A stretch of 64,000 bases of DNA, from the NCBI GenBank assembly GCA_027665725.1, contig JAQDDS010000001.1:1-64000 (forward strand). The letters run 5' to 3'. Shown piece by piece: positions 19,208 through 29,400 of the stretch. Within the stretch, counting starts at the first letter, position 1. Each line of letters opens with the position of its first letter. A program made the translations under genes and the position numbers. Origin of the DNA: Streptococcaceae bacterium AF77-01CM03A (lineage in GTDB: Bacteria; Bacillota; Bacilli; Lactobacillales; Streptococcaceae). A model generated the notes under the pieces. The model was not told the origin of the DNA and made no database searches. It worked only from the letters and a program-made list of their open reading frames with translations.

Positions 19208-19253
19208 GTAGAATGTTTAAAGATTACATATTAAAAAACAGAGGAGAATGTGC

Positions 19254-19946
19254 ATGCTGAAATGGGATGAACTACCTCAGGAGATGCAATTGAGCGAGGT
19301 AAAACCATACTACCAGCTCGTCTCTGGAAGAAAAGGTTCACTGATTCTCAAGCGTTGTCTAGACTTGTTTCTAGCCTTGGTCTTGTTAATCTTGACTTCA
19401 CCCGTATTTCTAATTCTAAGTATTTGGATCAAGCTAGATAGCAAGGGCCCAGTCATTTACAAGCAGGTACGGGTAACCCAGTACAACCGACATTTCAAGA
19501 TTTGGAAATTCAGGACCATGGTCACCGATGCGGACAAGAAAGGAAGTCTAGTAACTTCTGCAAATGATAGCCGCATCACCAAGGTTGGAAATTTCATTCG
19601 CCGTGTTCGTTTGGATGAACTTCCACAATTGGTCAATGTTCTCAAAGGAGAGATGTCCTTTGTGGGAACTCGTCCAGAAGTACCACGCTATACTGAGCAG
19701 TACAGCCCTGAAATGATGGCTACCTTGCTCTTGCCTGCTGGGATTACATCGCTTGCCAGCATTAACTATAAGGACGAGGATGCCATTATCAGTCAAATGA
19801 CTGCAAAAGGTATGACGGTTGACCAGGCCTATGTCGAAAGAGTCCTCCCAGAAAAGATGCACTATAATCTAGCCTACCTACGTGATTTTAATTTCTTCGG
19901 AGATATCAAAATCATGTTCCAGACTGTATTTGAAGTTTTAAAATAA
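19254..19946 (+). CDS. Undecaprenyl-phosphate sugar-1-phosphate transferase, probable teichoic-acid initiating enzyme
   Basis: 230-residue polyisoprenyl-phosphate hexose-1-phosphate transferase. One hydrophobic membrane hairpin (about 36-60) is followed by the catalytic domain with KFRTM, DELPQL and GTRPEVPRY motifs. With the aminotransferase directly downstream, this matches the pneumococcal pair (spr1655/spr1654) proposed to load AATGal-phosphate on the lipid carrier at the start of teichoic-acid synthesis. That role is inferred from recalled gene order. ATG 19254 is chosen for its spacing from GAGGAG (19241-19246). Confidence 0.85.
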   Translation: MLKWDELPQEMQLSEVKPYYQLVSGRKGSLILKRCLDLFLALVLLILTSPVFLILSIWIKLDSKGPVIYKQVRVTQYNRHFKIWKFRTMVTDADKKGSLVTSANDSRITKVGNFIRRVRLDELPQLVNVLKGEMSFVGTRPEVPRYTEQYSPEMMATLLLPAGITSLASINYKDEDAIISQMTAKGMTVDQAYVERVLPEKMHYNLAYLRDFNFFGDIKIMFQTVFEVLK

Positions 19947-19985
19947 AGTAGTCACAATAGTGAATACAGTAAAAGGAGTAAATCA

Positions 19986-21212
19986 ATGACAAAGTATAAT
20001 ATTCCATTTTCACCACCCGATATTACCGAAGCAGAAATTGCTGAAGTAGCAGATACCCTCCGTTCTGGTTGGATCACAACAGGACCTAAGACAAAAGAAT
20101 TAGAGCGTCGTCTATCTGCCTATACTCAGACACCTAAGACAGTCTGCCTCAACTCTGCAACAGCAGCTCTTGAATTGATCTTGCGCGTGCTTGAAGTAGG
20201 GCCTGGTGATGAAGTTATCGTTCCAGCTATGACCTATACAGCATCATGTAGCGTCATCACTCACGTAGGTGCGACACCAGTGATGGTTGATATCCAAGAT
20301 GATACCTTTGAAATGGACTATGACAAGCTTGAGCAAGCAATTACTGAGAAGACTAAGGTTATCATCCCAGTTGAACTTGCAGGGATTATCTGTGACTATG
20401 ACCGTTTGTTCCAAGTTGTAGAAAAGAAACGTGACCTCTTTACAGCAGCTAGCAAGTGGCAAAAGGCCTTTAACCGTATTGTGATTGTCTCTGATAGTGC
20501 CCACGCTTTGGGTTCAACCTACAAGGGACAACCAGCCGGTTCAATCGCTGACTTTACATCATTCTCTTTCCATGCAGTCAAGAACTTTACAACTGCTGAG
20601 GGAGGAAGTGCCACTTGGAAAGCCAATCCAGCTATTGATGATGAAGAAATGTACAAGGAATTCCAAATCCTTTCTCTTCATGGTCAAACCAAAGATGCGC
20701 TTGCTAAGATGCAGCTAGGCTCATGGGAATACGATATCGTAACACCAGCCTACAAGTGCAACATGACAGACATCATGGCTTCACTTGGTTTGGTTCAGCT
20801 AGATCGTTATCATGGCTTACTACAACGTCGTAAAGAAATCGTAACTCGCTATGACCGTGGATTTGCAGGAACTCGGATTCACCCATTGGCTCATGAGACA
20901 GATACCGTTGAATCTTGTCGTCACCTTTACATCACCCATGTAGAAGGAGCAAGTCTCGAACAACGCAACCAAATTATTCAAGAATTGGCCAAGGCAGGAA
21001 TCGCAAGTAACGTCCACTACAAACCGCTTCCGCTTTTGACAGCCTATAAGAATCTTGGCTTTAATATGGCAGATTATCCAAAGGCTTACGCCTTCTTTGA
21101 AAATGAAATTACACTGCCACTTCACACGAAATTAACGGATGAAGAAGTAGACTATATCATCGAGACTTTTGTCAGAGTTTCTGAAGAAGTTCTAGACGCT
21201 TCACAAAAATAA
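19986..21212 (+). CDS. DegT/DnrJ/EryC1-type sugar aminotransferase
   Basis: 408 residues, PLP-dependent fold type I. PLP lysine in FSFHAVKNFTTAEGG (about residue 198), plus SDSAHALGS (cofactor Asp and His) and the N-terminal GWITTGPKT motif of nucleotide-sugar aminotransferases. Probably aminates a UDP-4-keto-6-deoxy sugar to give AATGal for the transferase encoded 39 bases upstream. The likely product is a teichoic-acid precursor. No terminator hairpin is evident before the trp promoter. Confidence 0.88.
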   Translation: MTKYNIPFSPPDITEAEIAEVADTLRSGWITTGPKTKELERRLSAYTQTPKTVCLNSATAALELILRVLEVGPGDEVIVPAMTYTASCSVITHVGATPVMVDIQDDTFEMDYDKLEQAITEKTKVIIPVELAGIICDYDRLFQVVEKKRDLFTAASKWQKAFNRIVIVSDSAHALGSTYKGQPAGSIADFTSFSFHAVKNFTTAEGGSATWKANPAIDDEEMYKEFQILSLHGQTKDALAKMQLGSWEYDIVTPAYKCNMTDIMASLGLVQLDRYHGLLQRRKEIVTRYDRGFAGTRIHPLAHETDTVESCRHLYITHVEGASLEQRNQIIQELAKAGIASNVHYKPLPLLTAYKNLGFNMADYPKAYAFFENEITLPLHTKLTDEEVDYIIETFVRVSEEVLDASQK

Positions 21213-21245
21213 TTAAAAAAATTAGTAAAAAATTAGTGAAAACGG

Positions 21246-21274
21246 TTGACAAAGAAAAAACAATAACATATAAT
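21246..21274 (+). promoter_or_regulatory. Promoter of the tryptophan region
   Basis: TTGACA (21246-21251), 17-base spacer, TATAAT (21269-21274): a near-perfect sigma-A promoter directly before the first T-box. Confidence 0.85.
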
Positions 21275-21283
21275 TAACTCAAC

Positions 21284-21534
21284 AAATCAGAAAAGTAATT
21301 ATTTTTGATCTTCAGGGAGCCTGTGGTTACTGCGAACAGGTGGTTGGAACTAGTGAAATTGGGCTGATTTTAAAAGTGAATTTGAAACAATGAAAATTCG
21401 GTAGGCACACCTTACAGTGCAACTTGTTGTTAGACAAGGCAGAGATGTAAAGGGGATATTCTCTTTACAAATGAGGTGGTACCGCGTTACAAACGCCCTC
21501 ACATGGAAGTGAATTCCGTGTGTGGGCTTTTTCT
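21284..21534 (+). promoter_or_regulatory. T-box riboswitch 1, tryptophan-specific
   Basis: The stem I base AAATCAG (21284-21290) pairs with CTGATTT (21364-21370). The specifier position just before the closing strand reads TTGGG, giving the Trp codon TGG at 21360-21362. The T-box sequence GAGGTGGTACCGCG lies at 21473-21486. A terminator follows (GCCCTCACATGGAA / TTCCGTGTGTGGGC, then Ts to 21533). Uncharged tRNA-Trp should favour the antiterminator and allow transcription into the trpB paralogue. Confidence 0.92.
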
Positions 21535-21547
21535 ATCCGTCATTTTG

Positions 21548-21636
21548 TTTATCTTTTATTAGGGTGTTAAGTCGCTTTGATGAACTTGAGTTCTATCTAC
21601 AGCTCCTTGCCTACTACTAAAAGCAAACAAAAAGTC
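21548..21636. repeat. Dispersed 89-bp intergenic repeat, copy A
   Basis: Aligns without gaps to 43210-43298 (68 of 89 identical by hand count). Both ends are best conserved: TTTATCTTTTATTA on the left, and a 30-base right end with three differences (TTGCCTACTACTAAAAGC...). It lies between the T-box terminator and the trpB paralogue, so it is transcribed in its leader. Origin unknown. Confidence 0.75.
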
Positions 21637-21662
21637 GGATTCATATAGAAGGAGGAAATTTT

Positions 21663-22841
21663 ATGACAACTAAAGGATATTTTGGACAATTTGGTGGTAG
21701 TTTTGTACCAGAACCAATTCAGATTTTATTGGATGAATTGGAAGTAACTTTTGAAAAATACAAGGATGATCCAGAGTTTTTAGCTGAGTTTCGTCATTAT
21801 TTGAAGGATTATTCAGGTCGCGAAACACCGCTCTATTTTGCAGAAAGTTTGACAGAGCACCTAGGTGGAGCTAAGATTTATCTCAAGCGTGAAGACCTTA
21901 ACCACCTTGGATCTCACAAACTTAATAATGTTTTGGGTCAAATCCTTCTAGCAAAACGCATGGGTAAAAAGCGTGTCATTGCAGAGACAGGAGCTGGGCA
22001 GCACGGTGTTGCGACAGCTGCAGCTGCAGCCAAATTTGGTATGGCATGTGATGTCTACATGGGGGCAGAAGATGTGGAGCGTCAACGTCTCAATGTCTTC
22101 CGCATGGAGATGATGGGAGCAACTGTTCACGCAGTTGAAACTGGTACTCGTACCCTCAAAGATGCGGTTGATGCAGCCTTTGGAGCATGGATGAATGACC
22201 TTGAAGCCTTCTACGTTTTAGGTTCGGCTGTAGGTCCTCACCCTTATCCAACTATTGTTCATGAATTCCAAAAGGTTATTAGTGAAGAATCTCGTCGTCA
22301 AATCTTGGAAAAAGAAGGACGTCTACCAGACTACGTCATTGCCTGTGTGGGTGGTGGTTCTAACGCCATCGGTGCTTTTTCACAGTACGTAGCTGATGAA
22401 GAAGTTAAATTGGTTGGGGTAGAAGCTGCTGGTCACGGTCTAGATACCGACAAACACGCAGCAACAATGACCAAGGGTAGTGTCGGAATTGTCGATGGAA
22501 TGAAGACTTATGCAGTTTTTAAGGAAGATGGAGAGCTCGCGCCAGTTTACTCTATCTCTGCTGGTTTAGACTATCCAGGGGTTGGTCCAGAACATGCCTT
22601 CTTTAAAGACTCTGGTCGTGTAGAGTATGTTGCAGCAACTGATGAAGAGGCTGTTCAAGCCTTGCTTTTACTAAGCAAGACAGAAGGAATTATCCCAGCG
22701 ATCGAAAGCTCGCATGCCATCGCAGAAGCAGTCAAACGTGCACCAAAACTAAGTAAAGATGAGATTATCATCATCAATGTCTCTGGTCGTGGAGACAAGG
22801 ACGTAGCTGCTATTGCAGACTACCTTGAAGCTAAAAAATAA
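21663..22841 (+). CDS. Tryptophan synthase beta chain paralogue (second trpB)
   Basis: 392 residues, full TrpB length with all key residues: PLP lysine (K86) in SHKLNN, Glu in AETGAGQHG, phosphate loop [18 protein letters not shown] and SGRGDKD. It differs from the operon TrpB at the PLP motif, HLGSHKLNN rather than HTGAHKINN. It is preceded by its own Trp T-box and followed by a second one before trpE. It could make tryptophan from serine and free indole, or act under limitation. Its need for TrpA is unknown. GGAGG precedes the ATG. Confidence 0.9.
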   Translation: MTTKGYFGQFGGSFVPEPIQILLDELEVTFEKYKDDPEFLAEFRHYLKDYSGRETPLYFAESLTEHLGGAKIYLKREDLNHLGSHKLNNVLGQILLAKRMGKKRVIAETGAGQHGVATAAAAAKFGMACDVYMGAEDVERQRLNVFRMEMMGATVHAVETGTRTLKDAVDAAFGAWMNDLEAFYVLGSAVGPHPYPTIVHEFQKVISEESRRQILEKEGRLPDYVIACVGGGSNAIGAFSQYVADEEVKLVGVEAAGHGLDTDKHAATMTKGSVGIVDGMKTYAVFKEDGELAPVYSISAGLDYPGVGPEHAFFKDSGRVEYVAATDEEAVQALLLLSKTEGIIPAIESSHAIAEAVKRAPKLSKDEIIIINVSGRGDKDVAAIADYLEAKK

Positions 22842-22842
22842 A

Positions 22843-23090
22843 AGATGGAAAAATTATAGCTGTTTCTCTCTCAGAGAGCTTGTGGTTGCTGAAAACAAGC
22901 AGAGAAAGCTGTAAGGTTGGGTCCATCTCAAACGAGAGAAGAATTCATGATTCTCAAGGGAGTGCCCTTTATCGCACAGCCTGTTACAGGAGCTATCTGA
23001 GACAGGAATGAGAGATAGGAGAAATCCTATAATTGAGGTGGCACCGCGAATTTCGTCCTCACGCAAGTTATTTTGCGTGGGGATTTTTTG
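22843..23090 (+). promoter_or_regulatory. T-box riboswitch 2, tryptophan-specific
   Basis: The stem I base AGATGGA (22843-22849) pairs with TCCATCT (22922-22928). The specifier TGG lies at 22918-22920, again inside TTGGG beside the closing strand. The T-box GAGGTGGCACCGCG is at 23035-23048. Terminator TCCTCACGCAA / TTGCGTGGGGA with six Ts ends at 23089. I see no convincing promoter of its own (best TTGAAG/TTATAG has a 23-base gap), so it probably acts on read-through from T-box 1. It controls trpEGDCFBA. Confidence 0.92.
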
Positions 23091-23134
23091 TAGAATCAAC
23101 ACGGGATTTAAGAAGAACTGAAAGGGAAATTACA

Positions 23135-24496
23135 ATGGAACGAATCATTCATGGAGATGTTTTATCACCAATCTTGGCGTATATGCGCTTGAACGGACAA
23201 CACAAGGTCATACTTGAAAGTATCCCAAGAGAAAAGGAAAATGCTCGATTTTCTATCTTGGCCTATAATCCAGTTTTTGAGATTAAGTTTGAGAATAGAG
23301 TCCTATATCAAAATGGCCGAGTGATTGATCGTGACCCCTTGGATTTCCTTTATGAAGTGACTCATAAGAGCCAGCACCATTCAGACCTACCTTTTGGAGG
23401 TGGAGCCATCGGATTTGTTGGCTATGATATGATTTCTCTCTATGAAGAAATTGGCCAGCTACCTGAGGATACGATTGGGACACCAGATATGCATTTCTTT
23501 GTTTACGAGAGTTATATGGTATTTGACCATAAGAAAGAAAAAATTCATATCATCGAGGATTCTCTTTACAGTGATCGAAGCAATGAAGAACTAGAAATGG
23601 CTTTGGATCAAGTTTTAGAGGAGTTGAAAATCCCTGCTCCAAATGAATTTGAAGATTTGGACGTTTCTCCACTTCAGTTTAGACCACATATTGCACCTCA
23701 GAAATTTGAAGAGATGGTAGAAACAGCGCGCGACTTGATCCGCAATGGAGATATGTTCCAATGCGTGCTCAGTCAACGTTTCTCAGCAGAGGTAACTGGA
23801 AATCCTTTTGACTTCTACAGAAATCTCCGAGTGACCAATCCATCAAATTACCTATATTTTTATGACTTCGGAGATTATCAAATCATCGGTGCCAGTCCTG
23901 AGAGCTTGGTGTCCGTCAAGAATGGCATCGTGACAACCAATCCAATTGCAGGGACGCGACCTAGAGGTGCCAATGATGAGGAAGATGCAGCACTTGCAAG
24001 TGATCTACTTTCTGATGAAAAGGAAACGGCAGAACACCGAATGCTAGTGGACCTAGGACGCAATGATATCGGTAGAATTGCTGAAACAGCAAGTGTCCAA
24101 GTTACAAAGTATATGGAAGTAGAACTTTTCCGATATGTCATGCATTTGACCAGCGTGGTTAAAGGACGTTTGTTACCAGAACTCACTGCCATGGATGCCT
24201 TGAAGGCGACTCTTCCAGCAGGAACAGTTTCTGGGGCCCCTAAGATTCGGGCTATGAAACGCATCTATGAATTGGAAACAGAGAAGCGTGGTGTTTATGC
24301 AGGAGCTATCGGTTACCTATCAGCAACTGGAGATATGGACTTTGCCATTGCTATTCGAACCATGATTCTTAAAAATAAAACAGCCTATGTACAGGCTGGT
24401 GCAGGAATTGTTTATGATTCTATCGCTCAAAACGAATACCAAGAAACCATTAATAAAGCTAAATCTATGACTAGAATGGGAGAACTAAGACCATGA
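23135..24496 (+). CDS. trpE: Anthranilate synthase component I
   Basis: 453 residues. Chorismate-binding enzyme with the C-terminal catalytic motifs NPIAGTRPRG, LVDLGRNDIG, TLPAGTVSGAPK and QAGAGIVYDS. Makes anthranilate from chorismate with ammonia supplied by TrpG. I start at ATG 23135, behind AAAGGGA; the frame is open further upstream into the T-box terminator. The last four bases overlap trpG. Confidence 0.96.
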   Translation: MERIIHGDVLSPILAYMRLNGQHKVILESIPREKENARFSILAYNPVFEIKFENRVLYQNGRVIDRDPLDFLYEVTHKSQHHSDLPFGGGAIGFVGYDMISLYEEIGQLPEDTIGTPDMHFFVYESYMVFDHKKEKIHIIEDSLYSDRSNEELEMALDQVLEELKIPAPNEFEDLDVSPLQFRPHIAPQKFEEMVETARDLIRNGDMFQCVLSQRFSAEVTGNPFDFYRNLRVTNPSNYLYFYDFGDYQIIGASPESLVSVKNGIVTTNPIAGTRPRGANDEEDAALASDLLSDEKETAEHRMLVDLGRNDIGRIAETASVQVTKYMEVELFRYVMHLTSVVKGRLLPELTAMDALKATLPAGTVSGAPKIRAMKRIYELETEKRGVYAGAIGYLSATGDMDFAIAIRTMILKNKTAYVQAGAGIVYDSIAQNEYQETINKAKSMTRMGELRP

Positions 24497-25059
24497 TTTT
24501 ATTGATTGATAATTATGATTCATTTACTTATAACCTAGCCCAATACATCGGGAATTTCGCAGATGTTCAGGTTTTGAGAAATGATGATCCAAACCTTTAT
24601 GGAGAAGCTACAAAGGCAGATGGACTTGTCTTTTCTCCTGGCCCAGGTTGGCCAGCTGATGCTGGGAAAATGGAAGAAATGATTCGTGATTTTGCAGGTA
24701 AGAAACCGATTCTAGGGATTTGTTTGGGGCACCAGGCCATCGCAGAAGTCTTTGGTGGCAAGTTGGGCTTGGCTCCAAAAGTCATGCATGGCAAGCAGAG
24801 TCAGATTCGATTTGAGACTCCGTCAGTTCTCTATCAAGGAATCGAGGACAATCGCCCAGTCATGCGTTACCACAGTATTTTAATTGAAGAGATGCCAGAA
24901 GAGTTTGAAGTGACAGCTCGTTCGACAGATGACCAAGCCATTATGGGAATTCAACACAAAACTCTTCCGATTTATGGTTTGCAGTATCATCCAGAAAGTA
25001 TTGGAACACCAGATGGCCTATCTTCTATTCAGAATTTTATCGAGAAAGTTGTAAAGTGA
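24493..25059 (+). CDS. trpG: Anthranilate synthase component II (glutamine amidotransferase)
   Basis: 188 residues, class I amidotransferase: oxyanion motif SPGPGWP, nucleophile Cys in GICLGHQA (about residue 79) and the His-Glu pair in QYHPES. Not fused to trpD, unlike in enterobacteria. Starts in an ATGA overlap with trpE. Confidence 0.96.
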   Translation: MILLIDNYDSFTYNLAQYIGNFADVQVLRNDDPNLYGEATKADGLVFSPGPGWPADAGKMEEMIRDFAGKKPILGICLGHQAIAEVFGGKLGLAPKVMHGKQSQIRFETPSVLYQGIEDNRPVMRYHSILIEEMPEEFEVTARSTDDQAIMGIQHKTLPIYGLQYHPESIGTPDGLSSIQNFIEKVVK

Positions 25060-25069
25060 GGGAAATAAA

Positions 25070-26074
25070 ATGAAAGAAATTATTGAAAAATTAGCGAACT
25101 TTGAAGATTTATCAAGTGTTGAAATGACAGATGTGATTGAACGCATCGTGACAGGGCGAGTGACAGAAGCGCAAATCGCTTCACTACTGTTAGCCCTCAA
25201 GATGAAGGGAGAAACACCTGAGGAAAGAACAGCCCTCGCTCAAGTTATGAGAGGACATGCCCAACACATTCCAACAAACATTCAAGATGCTATGGATAAC
25301 TGTGGTACAGGTGGAGATAAGTCATTTAGCTTTAACATCTCAACAACTGCAGCCTTTGTCTTGGCTGGTGGCGGCATTCATATGGCCAAACATGGTAATC
25401 GTTCAATTTCCTCTAAATCTGGGTCAGCAGATGTCTTGCAAGCTTTGGGAATCAACATTGACCTTAAACCATCACAATTGGGTAAGGTATTTGACCAAAC
25501 AGGAATCGTCTTTCTCTTTGCCAAAAACATGCACCCAGCTATGAAATACATCATGCCAGCTCGTTTGGAATTGGGAATTCCAACCATCATGAATTTGACA
25601 GGACCGCTCATCCATCCAATGGTCTTGGAAACACAGCTTCTAGGGATCAGTCGTCCTGAACTTCTGGAAAGTACTGCTCAGGTTTTGAAAAACATGGGTC
25701 GCAAACGTGCTATTGTAGTAGCTGGTCCAGAAGGGTTGGATGAAGCTGGTTTGAATGGAACTACCAGCATTGCCCTTCTTGAAAATGGTGAAATTACTTT
25801 ATCAACCTTTACTCCAGAAGATTTGGGAATGGAACGCATTGCTATTGAAGACATTCGTGGGGGAAATGCTCATGAGAATGCAGCAATTCTTGTCAGTGTT
25901 CTTAATAACGAACCAAGTCCATTCTTGGAAACAACAGTCTTAAATGCAGGTCTTGGATTCTACGCTAATGGTAAAGCAGATAGTATCAAGGACGGAGTTG
26001 AATTGGCACGTCAAGTGATTGCTAGTGGTAAGGCCCTTGAAAAACTCAGACTATTACAGGAGTATCAAAGATGA
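25070..26074 (+). CDS. trpD: Anthranilate phosphoribosyltransferase
   Basis: 334 residues. Motifs [10 protein letters not shown] (PRPP-binding glycine loop), [21 protein letters not shown] and the magnesium-binding region. Converts anthranilate and PRPP to phosphoribosylanthranilate. Ten bases after trpG; ends in an ATGA overlap with trpC. Confidence 0.97.
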   Translation: MKEIIEKLANFEDLSSVEMTDVIERIVTGRVTEAQIASLLLALKMKGETPEERTALAQVMRGHAQHIPTNIQDAMDNCGTGGDKSFSFNISTTAAFVLAGGGIHMAKHGNRSISSKSGSADVLQALGINIDLKPSQLGKVFDQTGIVFLFAKNMHPAMKYIMPARLELGIPTIMNLTGPLIHPMVLETQLLGISRPELLESTAQVLKNMGRKRAIVVAGPEGLDEAGLNGTTSIALLENGEITLSTFTPEDLGMERIAIEDIRGGNAHENAAILVSVLNNEPSPFLETTVLNAGLGFYANGKADSIKDGVELARQVIASGKALEKLRLLQEYQR

Positions 26075-26838
26075 GTCAGGAATTTTTATCACGTATCCTA
26101 GAGCAAAAGGCGCGCGAAGTTGAAAAGATGGAGCGAGAGGAGCTTCAATCCTTGCGTCAAACTTATCGGTTGAGTGAATATTTAAAAAATCACCAAGACC
26201 GTTTGCAAATCATTGCTGAGGTCAAAAAGGCAAGTCCAAGTCTAGGTGATATCAATCTCGATGTGGATATCGTACAACAGGCCCAGACTTACGAGGCTAA
26301 CGGCGCGGTTATGATTTCTGTTCTGACAGATGAGGTTTTCTTTAAAGGTCATTTGGATTATCTGCGAGAGATTTCCAGTCAGGTACAGACCCCGACACTG
26401 AATAAGGATTTTATCATCGATGAAAAGCAAATCATCCGTGCTCGCAATGCAGGTGCGACCGTCATCTTGCTCATCGTAGCGGCCTTATCTGAAAAACGAC
26501 TGAAGGAGCTTTATGACTACGCGACAGAACTGGGTCTAGAAGTTTTGGTGGAAACTCATAATCTGGCTGAACTGGAAGTAGCTCATAGACTTGGAGCTCA
26601 AATTATTGGTGTCAACAATCGCAATTTAACAACCTTTGAAGTTGACTTGCAGACCAGCGTAGACTTGGCCAAACACTTTAAGGATGATTGCTTCTACATT
26701 TCCGAATCTGCTATTTTTACAGAGGAGGATGCAAAACGAGTAGCACCATACTTTAACGGAATTTTAGTAGGAACAGCCCTCATGCAGGCAGAAGATGTAG
26801 CCCAGAGAATCAAGGAGTTGCAGATTGACAAAGGTTAA
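26071..26838 (+). CDS. trpC: Indole-3-glycerol phosphate synthase
   Basis: 255 residues, TIM barrel. Substrate and catalytic residues in [30 protein letters not shown] and GVNNRNL-TF, and the ISES phosphate motif near the C-terminus. Separate from trpF, as usual in Firmicutes. Confidence 0.96.
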   Translation: MSQEFLSRILEQKAREVEKMEREELQSLRQTYRLSEYLKNHQDRLQIIAEVKKASPSLGDINLDVDIVQQAQTYEANGAVMISVLTDEVFFKGHLDYLREISSQVQTPTLNKDFIIDEKQIIRARNAGATVILLIVAALSEKRLKELYDYATELGLEVLVETHNLAELEVAHRLGAQIIGVNNRNLTTFEVDLQTSVDLAKHFKDDCFYISESAIFTEEDAKRVAPYFNGILVGTALMQAEDVAQRIKELQIDKG

Positions 26839-27424
26839 GATTTGTGGACTATCGACCAAAGAAGCCGTAAAAACAGCTGTGTCGGCTGGAGCAGACTACA
26901 TTGGTTTTGTCTTTGCTCCTAGCAAAAGACAGGTGACCTTGGAACAAGCAGCAGAGCTGGCTAAGTTTATTCCTAGTCATATTCAAAAAGTTGGAGTATT
27001 TGTTTCACCCAGTCGGGCAGAACTGTTAGAAGCGATTGAAAAGGTTGGCTTAGACTTGGTGCAGGTTCATGGTCAGGTAGTAGATAAACTATTTGAAAAT
27101 TTACCTTGTGGCAGTATTCAGGCTGTTCAGATCGGTGAAGGGGAGCATGTACCCAATTCTCAGGCAGATTATCTCCTCTTTGATGCTCCTGTGGCAGGGA
27201 GTGGCCAGATCTTTGACTGGGGCCGACTGGATACGACAGAACTAGCCCAGCCTTTCTTCATCGCAGGCGGGCTAAACGAAGATAATGTAGAAGAAGCAAT
27301 TCAACACTTTACTCCCTATGCAGTAGATGTATCAAGTGGGGTAGAGACAAACGGACAAAAAGATCATGAAAAGATTAGAAGATTTATAGAGAGGGTAAAG
27401 CATGGCATATCAAGAACCAAATAA
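26825..27424 (+). CDS. trpF: Phosphoribosylanthranilate isomerase
   Basis: 199 residues. Active-site Cys in KICGL near the N-terminus, VQVHG and the catalytic Asp in LLFDA, with a glycine-rich C-terminal phosphate loop [11 protein letters not shown]. The start is TTG at 26825, with AAGGAG at 26812-26817. It overlaps trpC by 14 bases and trpB by 23, so expression is translationally coupled. Confidence 0.94.
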   Translation: MTKVKICGLSTKEAVKTAVSAGADYIGFVFAPSKRQVTLEQAAELAKFIPSHIQKVGVFVSPSRAELLEAIEKVGLDLVQVHGQVVDKLFENLPCGSIQAVQIGEGEHVPNSQADYLLFDAPVAGSGQIFDWGRLDTTELAQPFFIAGGLNEDNVEEAIQHFTPYAVDVSSGVETNGQKDHEKIRRFIERVKHGISRTK

Positions 27425-28625
27425 AGATGGATTTTACGGAAAATTCGGTGGACGCTTTGTCCCAGAAACATTGATGACAGCAGTTTTGGAGTTGGAGAAG
27501 GCCTACCGTGAAAGTCAGGCAGACCCAAGTTTCCAAGAGGAGTTAAACCAACTTTTGCGCCAATATGTAGGTCGTGAAACACCTCTTTACTACGCAAAAA
27601 ACTTGACCCAGCATATCGGCGGATCCAAGATTTATCTTAAACGTGAAGACCTCAACCATACAGGTGCCCACAAGATTAACAATGCCTTAGGACAAGTTTT
27701 ACTGGCTAAACGCATGGGCAAGAAGAAAATTATCGCTGAGACAGGTGCTGGTCAACACGGTGTGGCAACTGCAACAGCTGCAGCACTCTTCAACATGGAA
27801 TGTACTATCTACATGGGTGAGGAAGATGTCAAACGCCAAGCCCTCAATGTTTTCCGCATGGAGCTTTTAGGAGCTAAGGTAGAGGCAGTGACAGATGGTT
27901 CGCGCGTGCTCAAGGATGCAGTCAATGCAGCCCTTCGTTCTTGGGTGGCAAATATCGATGATACCCACTATATCCTTGGTTCTGCCTTGGGGCCCCATCC
28001 TTTCCCAGAAATTGTTCGTGATTTCCAAAGTGTTATTGGACGAGAAGCCAAGCAACAGTACCGTGATTTGACAGGTGAAAATCTGCCAGATGCTCTAGTA
28101 GCCTGTGTTGGTGGTGGCTCTAATGCCATCGGGCTCTTCCATCCATTTGTGGAAGATGAGTCAGTGGCTATGTATGGAGCTGAAGCAGCAGGACTAGGTG
28201 TGGATACAGAGCATCACGCAGCTACCTTGACCAAGGGTCGTCCAGGTGTTCTTCACGGTTCGCTTATGGATGTGCTCCAAGATGCTCATGGTCAAATCTT
28301 AGAAGCTTTCTCAATTTCAGCAGGTTTGGACTATCCAGGTATCGGTCCAGAGCATTCCCATTACCACGATATCAAGCGTGCGACTTATGTGCCAGTGACA
28401 GATGAGGAAGCCTTAGAAGGATTTCAACTTTTGTCTCGTGTGGAAGGAATTATCCCAGCTTTGGAATCTAGCCATGCCATCGCCTTTGCGGTGAAATTGG
28501 CCAAAGAACTTGGCCCAGACAAGTCTATGATTGTCTGCCTATCAGGTCGTGGGGACAAGGATGTGGTTCAAGTTAAAGACCGCTTGGAAGCAGACGCAGC
28601 AAAGAAGGGAGAAGCTCATGTCTAA
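27402..28625 (+). CDS. trpB: Tryptophan synthase beta chain
   Basis: 407 residues. PLP lysine K91 in the canonical HTGAHKINN motif, plus [27 protein letters not shown] and SGRGDKD. Condenses indole with serine. It pairs with TrpA, encoded immediately after with an ATGTCTAA overlap. This is the standard operon copy; a diverged paralogue lies at 21663. Confidence 0.97.
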   Translation: MAYQEPNKDGFYGKFGGRFVPETLMTAVLELEKAYRESQADPSFQEELNQLLRQYVGRETPLYYAKNLTQHIGGSKIYLKREDLNHTGAHKINNALGQVLLAKRMGKKKIIAETGAGQHGVATATAAALFNMECTIYMGEEDVKRQALNVFRMELLGAKVEAVTDGSRVLKDAVNAALRSWVANIDDTHYILGSALGPHPFPEIVRDFQSVIGREAKQQYRDLTGENLPDALVACVGGGSNAIGLFHPFVEDESVAMYGAEAAGLGVDTEHHAATLTKGRPGVLHGSLMDVLQDAHGQILEAFSISAGLDYPGIGPEHSHYHDIKRATYVPVTDEEALEGFQLLSRVEGIIPALESSHAIAFAVKLAKELGPDKSMIVCLSGRGDKDVVQVKDRLEADAAKKGEAHV

Positions 28626-29400
28626 GGCACTAACAGAAAAATTGAACGCTATAAAAGCGACTGGAAAAGGAATTTTCGTTCCCTATATCATGGCTGGAGA
28701 CCATGAAAAAGGTTTGGATGGTCTTGCTGAAACAATTCACTTTTTAGAAGATTTGGGTGTGTCTGCTATTGAAGTGGGAGTTCCTTTCTCAGACCCTGTT
28801 GCAGACGGTCCAGTTATCGAAGAAGCAGGCTTGCGCAGTCTAGTTCGCGGAATCTCTACCCAGGCTTTGGTTGAAACTTTGAAAACCATTGAAACAGAAG
28901 TTCCACTTGTTATCATGACCTACTTTAACCCCCTCTTTCAGTACGGTGTGGAGAAATTTGTCAAAGACCTTTCTGATACAGCGGTTAAGGGATTGATTAT
29001 TCCAGACCTGCCTCATGAGCACGCTAACTTTGTAGAGCCCTTTTTGGCAGGTACAGACATTGCTTTGATTCCACTTGTCAGCTTGACGACAGGAATGGGG
29101 CGTCAAAAAGAACTCATTGAGGGAGCTGAAGGTTTTGTTTATGCTGTTGCTATCAATGGGGTTACAGGGAAATCAGGAAATTACCGAGATGACTTGGACA
29201 AGCACTTGAATCAACTTCATCAAGTGGCAGATATTCCAGTCTTGACAGGATTTGGTGTATCCACACAGGAAGACGTAGAACGATTTAATGCAGTATCAGA
29301 CGGCGTCATCGTCGGTTCCAAGATTGTTAAGGCTCTGCATGAAGGACAAGTAGCAGAAATCGCTGACTTTATCAGACAAGCAGTAGCTTACCAAAAATAA
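28618..29400 (+). CDS. trpA: Tryptophan synthase alpha chain
   Basis: 260 residues, TIM barrel. Catalytic Asp in [12 protein letters not shown], catalytic Glu in AIEVGVPF and the GVTGKSG loop. Cleaves indole-3-glycerol phosphate to indole, which is channelled to TrpB. The true start is ATG 28618; the longer frame is the end of trpB read in another phase. No hairpin follows; the gene meets cclA tail to tail with 29 bases shared. Confidence 0.97.
   Translation: MSKALTEKLNAIKATGKGIFVPYIMAGDHEKGLDGLAETIHFLEDLGVSAIEVGVPFSDPVADGPVIEEAGLRSLVRGISTQALVETLKTIETEVPLVIMTYFNPLFQYGVEKFVKDLSDTAVKGLIIPDLPHEHANFVEPFLAGTDIALIPLVSLTTGMGRQKELIEGAEGFVYAVAINGVTGKSGNYRDDLDKHLNQLHQVADIPVLTGFGVSTQEDVERFNAVSDGVIVGSKIVKALHEGQVAEIADFIRQAVAYQK

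Noticed and set aside
22825-22859. TTGAAG ... TTATAG as a promoter for the second T-box
   Set aside because: The gap is 23 bases, too long for sigma-A; no better pair was found nearby.
28531-28617. N-terminal extension of trpA inside trpB
   Set aside because: Only an out-of-phase reading of the trpB 3' end; the ATG at 28618 matches the family start.
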